The notes under the pieces are model-generated. The model was not told where the DNA came from and made no database searches. It saw only the letters and a list, made by a program, of their open reading frames with translations. Positions 59,403-64,000 of a DNA stretch of 64,000 bases are shown in pieces. Every line of letters begins with the position of its first letter. Position 1 is the first letter of the stretch. Source of the stretch: Candidatus Obscuribacterales bacterium (GTDB lineage Bacteria > Cyanobacteriota > Vampirovibrionia > Obscuribacterales > Obscuribacteraceae); NCBI GenBank assembly GCA_019745415.1, contig JAIETF010000005.1, positions 62,001 through 126,000 on the forward strand, given 5' to 3'. The position numbers and the translations under genes are program-made.

Positions 59403-60398
59403 GTGGTATGGGCGGGTTTTGTCATTGGCATCCTTTTGAGACTTTAACCAAAGCAAGTTATCCACTTCAGACGACTTCAATCTAGTGCCGGTCAAAAGCC
59501 TGGTCAAAGCTTCTTTCAGCTTCTCCACCGCTACTAGGGTGGCGCATCTAATTGCTATTTCTTCCGGGCTGTCTTGTGCGAGCACTGTTTTTGCATCTAT
59601 CAAGGCAGTTAGATCTTTGCTGTAGTTGAAGACTCCCCAGTCTCTCAAAACCTGCGGTAGTTTATAGTCGGCAAAGGCAGTCAATTCTTCCATCTGCTCC
59701 AGTCCCTCCAGCTTCTTCAGGCGCATCATATAATCGATGTCGCTGACCAGCAGCTGGGCTCGTTTGAGAAAATCAATACTTATTGTTTCTCCCGAGGTGA
59801 GAACGGTACTGCTCTTGTCTTGATAGCCTTGCAAGCGCTCCTTTATTTTATAGGCTTTACTAAGGGCTTTCTCGGTTATTAAAAGTTCGCTACCAAAGCC
59901 ATCGGTAAGAGCTTGCATTAGTTCCATAAAGTTGGCGAAACGTTTATCCATAAGCTCTAGTGAGTTTTGCCCGCTCAAGGCCAATGCCAAATCAGACGGC
60001 TTGGCTCCTGGTTTTTGGTAAAGCTCCTTGAGGCGGTCGATATTTTCTCGCAAGCTATGTAAGAGCGCCAGGCTGCCATTGTAAGTGGTGCCATAGCTGG
60101 CATAGGTCCAACGCGGTTCGGTCCAATAGCAAAAACCGAGAGTATGGAAAATCGCCAAGAATTCCACCGCTTCATAGAGACTTTTGCGAGTTATGTATTG
60201 CTGCACTTGGGCGGGAGCTGCCGATAGCCAATGTAGTGCTCTTACCGGCGGCAGGCTGTAAGTTTCGGCTAGTTCGAAAGAAAGATAGCGAAGAGCCGTC
60301 TCGTCCAATTCGACATGCTTCTGCTGGTTAAAATATAATCGAGCTGGTCCGAGGATCGGGTGGTCGTCTGTCAAACCGGAACCTCCCGGGCTGGGCAC
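59379..60398 (-). CDS. queuosine 5'-phosphate N-glycosylase/hydrolase-like (QNG1/DUF2419)
   Basis: 339 aa. Matches the DUF2419/QNG1 family, which releases queuine from queuosine nucleotide(s) for salvage into tRNA. Hallmarks: EAVEFLAIFHTLGFCYWTE (family: FxxxxNAINFCFW), the PRWTYASYGTTYNGSLALLHSL segment, FADYKLPQVLRDWGVFNYS (family: DYRVPQVL) with EEIAIRCATLVAVEKL, and a C-terminal YHR near the end (PYHRCLTDRY). The acceptor in the FCYW region and DYKLPQ are the most diagnostic. GTG start at 60398 is the track start; a shorter start is possible. Its 3' end overlaps a 14-bp repeat. No queuosine synthesis genes are near. Confidence 0.85.
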   Translation of the reverse strand: MPSPGGSGLTDDHPILGPARLYFNQQKHVELDETALRYLSFELAETYSLPPVRALHWLSAAPAQVQQYITRKSLYEAVEFLAIFHTLGFCYWTEPRWTYASYGTTYNGSLALLHSLRENIDRLKELYQKPGAKPSDLALALSGQNSLELMDKRFANFMELMQALTDGFGSELLITEKALSKAYKIKERLQGYQDKSSTVLTSGETISIDFLKRAQLLVSDIDYMMRLKKLEGLEQMEELTAFADYKLPQVLRDWGVFNYSKDLTALIDAKTVLAQDSPEEIAIRCATLVAVEKLKEALTRLLTGTRLKSSEVDNLLWLKSQKDANDKTRPYHRCLTDRY

Positions 60399-60576
60399 AT
60401 ATCTGGGAACATATAAAGTATAGTTCAGTAAGATTGTTTTGTACTGCAGCGAGGTCTCAAAATTTATGCAAGTGCAAAAGATCTGCAGGACTAAATTACT
60501 GCAGGACTATAATACTTAAGGACTAAAGACAATCGGCAGAAAAGAAGATGAGCCGGACCATAAGATAGAGGCGCAG

Positions 60577-62175
60577 ATTGATCTTGATGCTGTTTCTCTG
60601 GGGCTTTTGCTTGTGGTTGCTTTGGCTTTGACCGTCTACAAGTTGACTTTCATATTTCTGCATCCGTTGGCAGTTTCGCCCGACCAGGCGCTCTATCTTG
60701 AGACCGGAAAGCTGATTTTGCAGGGAGAGATTCCTTATCTCGATTTCTTTGATTTCAATCTGCCCCTGATAATGTATCTAAGCGTAATACCGGTGGTGGT
60801 GGCAAAGCTGCCTGGTCTCGACTCTTTGCCTTTGCCTTTGGTTTTCAACCTAAGCATCGAATTGTTCTTCCTGGGCTCGTTTGCAGTTCTGCTGCGCTTA
60901 ATGCGGCAGAGCAAGGGCGACATCCCTGCTTCTTTCAGCTTCCCCTTCCTTCTTGTCTATGCCTGTTTCAATCAATCCCTCACTTCCGATTTCGGTCAGC
61001 GTGAGCATCTCTTCTTGCTTGCTTTCGTTCCCTGGCTGCTCTATCGAACAGTTTCGACAGCCACTGCCAATCAAACTTTTGGTCGACGGCTTGGAACGGG
61101 CTTGGCCTTCCTTGCGTCCCTCGGTCTGGCCCTTAAGCCGCAGTTTCTCATCTTTGCCTTGTTCTTGGAAGGAACGATTTATCTATGGAGAAAGGGCCGG
61201 TTATTCGATTCGGATTTGAAGTCTCTAGGACTCTTTTACCTGGCAATCAATATCAGCAGTTTTCTTTTGCCTTTTGAGGCCTGGCGCATCTATTTTCAGC
61301 AGGCTTTGCCTCTTTATTTCTATGGCTCAAGTTGGAGTGCCAAGTCTTTCATGCACTGTCTATGCGGCTTTGATTATTTCTACTATCCGATATTGCTTTT
61401 ATTTGCCGCTCTGCTTCTTTATCTAACCGGAGCCTGGCAGAGCTTGCCTCTGCTGCTTAGGCGCTTGGGTTTTGCTAATATTCTTATGGCTCTGGTGGGC
61501 TTACTTCACTATCTAGCCGGTGGTCAAGCCTGGACTTACCGTATTTTGCCTTTGCAACTCTTTGGCTTGCTTGCATTGTTTTGTCTCCTCTATGCCTTGC
61601 TTGATTCTCTTTGGTCGAGATATTGTCCCATTGAGAAGTTGCGGACCTTGATACCAGGGGCAGTGTGTCTCCTGGCTTTGTATCTGACCGGCTTTAAGAC
61701 CGTACAAGAAATTTTGGCTGTGCAGTCGGCGCCCTTGTTCAAGGCTGATGGTTGTGTTTTCGCTAATAGTCCGCTCAGTGATCTTGATTCATCTTTTCTC
61801 TCTATTTCTTCAAACAGTGCTGCCGGGCAGAGTGTATTGACTATTTCCAGCGGTATAAGACCTGCCTATCCGGCTCAGTTGCAAGCCAATCGCCAGCCGG
61901 GTAGTCGCTATCTCTATTTCCCGCTCATGATGCTTCTACAAGCTTCGCACTCTAGAAAAGATGAGGGCTGGCGAAAACATTTTCAGCGCATGGAAGAGCG
62001 AATGATTAGCGAGCTCGGTAATGACATTGTGGCAAGGAAGCCCACCTTGATTTACTTGCAGCTGGAGCCTATCGGGGCTGAGCTTTCGCGTTTCGGCTTT
62101 ATCGAGAAGTATTTGCATGGATACAGTTTGTTAGGTTATTGCGAAGGCAGTGCTGTTTATAAATTGCAGCAGTAG
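60577..62175 (+). CDS. GT-C-like polytopic membrane protein, probable ATT start
   Basis: 532 aa if started at ATT 60577. About 10-12 hydrophobic helices and a soluble C-terminal part, the layout of polyprenyl-phosphate-dependent GT-C transferases; the first outside loop carries ILQGEIPYLDFFDFNLP, where acidic residues correspond to the catalytic region. The track start TTG 60607 begins mid-helix: upstream the frame reads clearly coding (DLDAVSLGLLLVV), but no ATG/GTG/TTG occurs down to the stop TAA at 60517. GAGG (568-571) is 5 nt before ATT GAT CTT. ATC 60532, after AAGGA with 9 nt, is the longer alternative. Next gene starts right after its stop and is a paralogue. Confidence 0.85.
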   Translation: MDLDAVSLGLLLVVALALTVYKLTFIFLHPLAVSPDQALYLETGKLILQGEIPYLDFFDFNLPLIMYLSVIPVVVAKLPGLDSLPLPLVFNLSIELFFLGSFAVLLRLMRQSKGDIPASFSFPFLLVYACFNQSLTSDFGQREHLFLLAFVPWLLYRTVSTATANQTFGRRLGTGLAFLASLGLALKPQFLIFALFLEGTIYLWRKGRLFDSDLKSLGLFYLAINISSFLLPFEAWRIYFQQALPLYFYGSSWSAKSFMHCLCGFDYFYYPILLLFAALLLYLTGAWQSLPLLLRRLGFANILMALVGLLHYLAGGQAWTYRILPLQLFGLLALFCLLYALLDSLWSRYCPIEKLRTLIPGAVCLLALYLTGFKTVQEILAVQSAPLFKADGCVFANSPLSDLDSSFLSISSNSAAGQSVLTISSGIRPAYPAQLQANRQPGSRYLYFPLMMLLQASHSRKDEGWRKHFQRMEERMISELGNDIVARKPTLIYLQLEPIGAELSRFGFIEKYLHGYSLLGYCEGSAVYKLQQ

Positions 62176-64000
62176 ATGATACTATTGACATACTTTGGGG
62201 GATTGGTAGTGCAGGAAGGTTCTCAGGAGAAACAGCAGTCTGGAGGCGGATCTTGGATAGCTTCTCTGCTTGCTTCTTGGGTCGCTTCCGGGCTCGCTTC
62301 TTGGGCTGCCTATGTGGCGCTGGTTCTTCCTGCTTTTCTTTTCATTGCTTCTGACTATTTGCGCCGCCGCGGCGATTTGTCTAGTCTGGTGGCGCAGAGA
62401 CTCTTTATTAATGGCTTGGTCTGTCAAGACCAGGTGCCCTATATCGACTTTATCGATCTCAGCCAACCTATCATCTATGAACTCTTCAAGTTCCCCCCCT
62501 TTTTGCATGGGCTCTTGCTTTCATTTGGTTTGGCTTGTCGTCTTGAAGAAGTAGTAAAGTCTCTTTTTCTTGTGCTCACCTTGCTCTCTTCCCTGGCTTC
62601 TTTTTGCTTTGCTCGTTATGCCTTGAAGCGCCTGGCTGAAAGAACTACGGGCGGTGAATCTGCGCTGCTCTCGGGTGGGGAAGCCGGTTCTAATTCGCAG
62701 CCTCTGGCTCTAGCTCGCGAGATCGAGATCGCGGCATTGCCTTTTGCCCTCGCCCCGGTGCTACTTGCCTACATGGCTCGTTTTCAGATTGGTGAAGTGC
62801 AATATTTGATGGGCTTGGCTGCCATTCCTTGGCTGTTAATGCGCTATTTGGCTTATCGTGGTATCGAGTTTTCGGTCTGGCTCTCATTGCTTTGCGGGGC
62901 GGTCATGGGGGTGGCCTTTTCACTCGAGTATCCCTATGTTTTAGTACCGCTTGTGCTTGAACTATTTATGGCCACTAGTTTTTGGCAGTTCAAGCCGATC
63001 CTCTCTTACAATCTTCTTGGTTTTGCCCTATCGGCTATGGTGGTGTTCCTGCGTTTGCGCAAGTGGCCTGAAGCCATGCAAAAGGCCTACTTCGAGTGGA
63101 TCATTCCTCTTCGGCAACTGCAATTCGGCGAACTGGATGAGATGATTCAGGGGCAGGGTTCTTCGCCCGATCTCTCTTACGTGTTTTACTTTTTCGTTGC
63201 CGTATGCGTTCTGTATATTTTCATCGACCGTCGGCTTCCAATTTTGCGACCCGCCGTTGCTACCGGCGTTATAGGGCTATTCTTTTTTATTTTAGAGAAG
63301 CAGGGTTTCACTCGCGATATCGTTTTGGCGATGTCCGGGCTTATCTTGGCTGCTTTGCTTAGCCTGGCTTATATAAGTCGCAGTTTCTCTAAGGCGGAAA
63401 GCTCATTCAGGCGCTTTGTCACGGTCGGGCTCAGTGCCGCCGTCGTTTTGTATGCCGGCTATTTCGCCTTCAGCATCGAGCATGACTATAGCGAGGGAAT
63501 CAATCCCCATCCGAAAGAAAAGAGCGCATTGCCGGACGTCAATTTGTTTGTGCAGCAGCACTCGCAGTGGCAGCATCCGGTTGCCATGTTTTGTGATTAT
63601 CCTGATTCTACTTTTCCGCTGCTCCTAAATTTAGAGCGCAGCTCCGGCACTATGCTCGTGAATAGTCGTCCGGTAAGGCTTTTGATGAAGCTGGAGCGAC
63701 TTTGTGTTTTAGATGAGCGCTGGAAGCGTCTCAAGAACCTGATAGTCGGCAATCTTGAGGCTGAGTTCTCCAGTGCTCGTGCCGATTTGGTTTTAGTGCA
63801 CGGCTGTTATCTGAAGGAGTTTATGGAAGCGAACGGCCTGCTCAAACTATTGCAAGAGAACTATAGCGAAGGCGGCTTTTGTTTGTTTCAGAGTGATAAC
63901 CGTCAACCTCGGGAGTTTCTTGGCTATTATTTCGGCTTTGACTCTTTCCTGCGCAGAAACACAAGCTTGCAGGCGCCACCGCCTAGGCAGAGTCGTACCG
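62176..64000 (+). CDS. GT-C-like polytopic membrane protein, incomplete at window end
   Basis: Open frame of 608 codons to the window edge, missing from the ORF track because it has no stop here. It parallels the preceding gene: cytosolic polar N-terminus, first helix ALVLPAFLFIASD, then LFINGLVCQDQVPYIDFIDLSQPIIYELF, which aligns with the GEIPYLDFFDFNLP region, followed by many helices and a soluble part near the end (LLMKLERLCVLDERWKRLKNLI). So the two are tandem paralogues and probably act in the same envelope glycan pathway. ATG 62176 directly follows the upstream stop TAG; GTG 62209 with GGGGGA 6 nt upstream is a stronger alternative start. The C-terminus lies outside. Confidence 0.88.
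   Translation, partial: MILLTYFGGLVVQEGSQEKQQSGGGSWIASLLASWVASGLASWAAYVALVLPAFLFIASDYLRRRGDLSSLVAQRLFINGLVCQDQVPYIDFIDLSQPIIYELFKFPPFLHGLLLSFGLACRLEEVVKSLFLVLTLLSSLASFCFARYALKRLAERTTGGESALLSGGEAGSNSQPLALAREIEIAALPFALAPVLLAYMARFQIGEVQYLMGLAAIPWLLMRYLAYRGIEFSVWLSLLCGAVMGVAFSLEYPYVLVPLVLELFMATSFWQFKPILSYNLLGFALSAMVVFLRLRKWPEAMQKAYFEWIIPLRQLQFGELDEMIQGQGSSPDLSYVFYFFVAVCVLYIFIDRRLPILRPAVATGVIGLFFFILEKQGFTRDIVLAMSGLILAALLSLAYISRSFSKAESSFRRFVTVGLSAAVVLYAGYFAFSIEHDYSEGINPHPKEKSALPDVNLFVQQHSQWQHPVAMFCDYPDSTFPLLLNLERSSGTMLVNSRPVRLLMKLERLCVLDERWKRLKNLIVGNLEAEFSSARADLVLVHGCYLKEFMEANGLLKLLQENYSEGGFCLFQSDNRQPREFLGYYFGFDSFLRRNTSLQAPPPRQSRT

Noticed and set aside
60520-60606. Frameshift at the 5' end of the first GT-C-like gene
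   Set aside because: On counting bases at the line break the run is CTGGGG and the frame is continuous; the puzzle is the missing canonical start, not an indel.
1-64000. tRNA, rRNA, CRISPR, IS elements, prophage, integrase genes
   Set aside because: No cloverleaf with a TTCRANY loop, no regularly spaced palindromic repeats, and no transposase or integrase motif was found by reading; a tRNAscan/ISfinder run would be decisive.

Overview
The window looks like a chromosomal segment of a non-photosynthetic relative of Cyanobacteria, of the Candidatus Obscuribacter / Melainabacteria (Vampirovibrionia) type. This placement is inference from gene content: cyanobacterial-style small RRM RNA-binding proteins, several eukaryote-like Ser/Thr kinases, a PATAN/DUF4388 protein, many large lineage-specific proteins and frequent TTG starts. 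I saw no 16S gene, tRNA, CRISPR array, insertion sequence or prophage. Both ends cut genes (a kinase at the left, a membrane glycosyltransferase-like protein at the right), and neither is fully shown in the ORF track.

Layout. 1-7.8 kb: end of a Ser/Thr kinase, an SDR epimerase, homoserine kinase, a DUF692/MNIO iron enzyme, a GH17 glucanase-like protein without signal peptide, a peroxiredoxin and two membrane proteins. 7.9-13.8 kb: a secreted alpha-2-macroglobulin with an intact CTEQ thioester. 13.8-21.7 kb: an accessory stretch with two RRM proteins, a tandem pair of about 70 % identical 96-aa proteins of unknown family with identical leaders, a HEAT-repeat protein, an EF-hand protein, a small secreted protein and several hairpins and repeats. 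21.8-29.2 kb: a deoxyhypusine-synthase-like enzyme, a GC-rich membrane-anchored M28 peptidase, and a MurE-like ligase translationally coupled to the ovothiol synthase OvoA. 29.3-35.3 kb: a methyltransferase, then a tight four-gene operon (fatty-acid desaturase, methyltransferase, GT2 transferase, GT-C-like membrane protein) that probably builds or modifies a lipid-linked envelope glycan. 35.3-46.3 kb: GNAT, DUF255/thioredoxin, DUF547 and unknown proteins, then a 1430-aa repeat-rich protein. 46.4-55.4 kb: macrodomain, a PATAN plus degenerate-GGDEF protein, glutamate dehydrogenase with a possible leader attenuator, a Ca2+/H+ antiporter, Fpg glycosylase and a methyltransferase/LPG-synthase-like pair. 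55.6-64 kb: a REC-GGDEF-EAL protein, a kinase-LRR receptor, a queuosine-salvage glycosylase and two tandem GT-C-like membrane proteins.

The observation I rate highest is that three clearly coding genes (kinase-LRR, the first GT-C-like protein, a small acidic protein) have no ATG/GTG/TTG upstream of obviously coding sequence. Each instead has a GAGG Shine-Dalgarno 5-6 nt ahead of ATA, ATT or ATC. The ORF track truncates all three. Other points for follow-up are the Mur ligase-OvoA coupling with an altered DNPR motif, the tandem small-protein family, a nested inverted repeat at 16.2 kb, a gdhA leader terminator and the compositional outlier peptidase.
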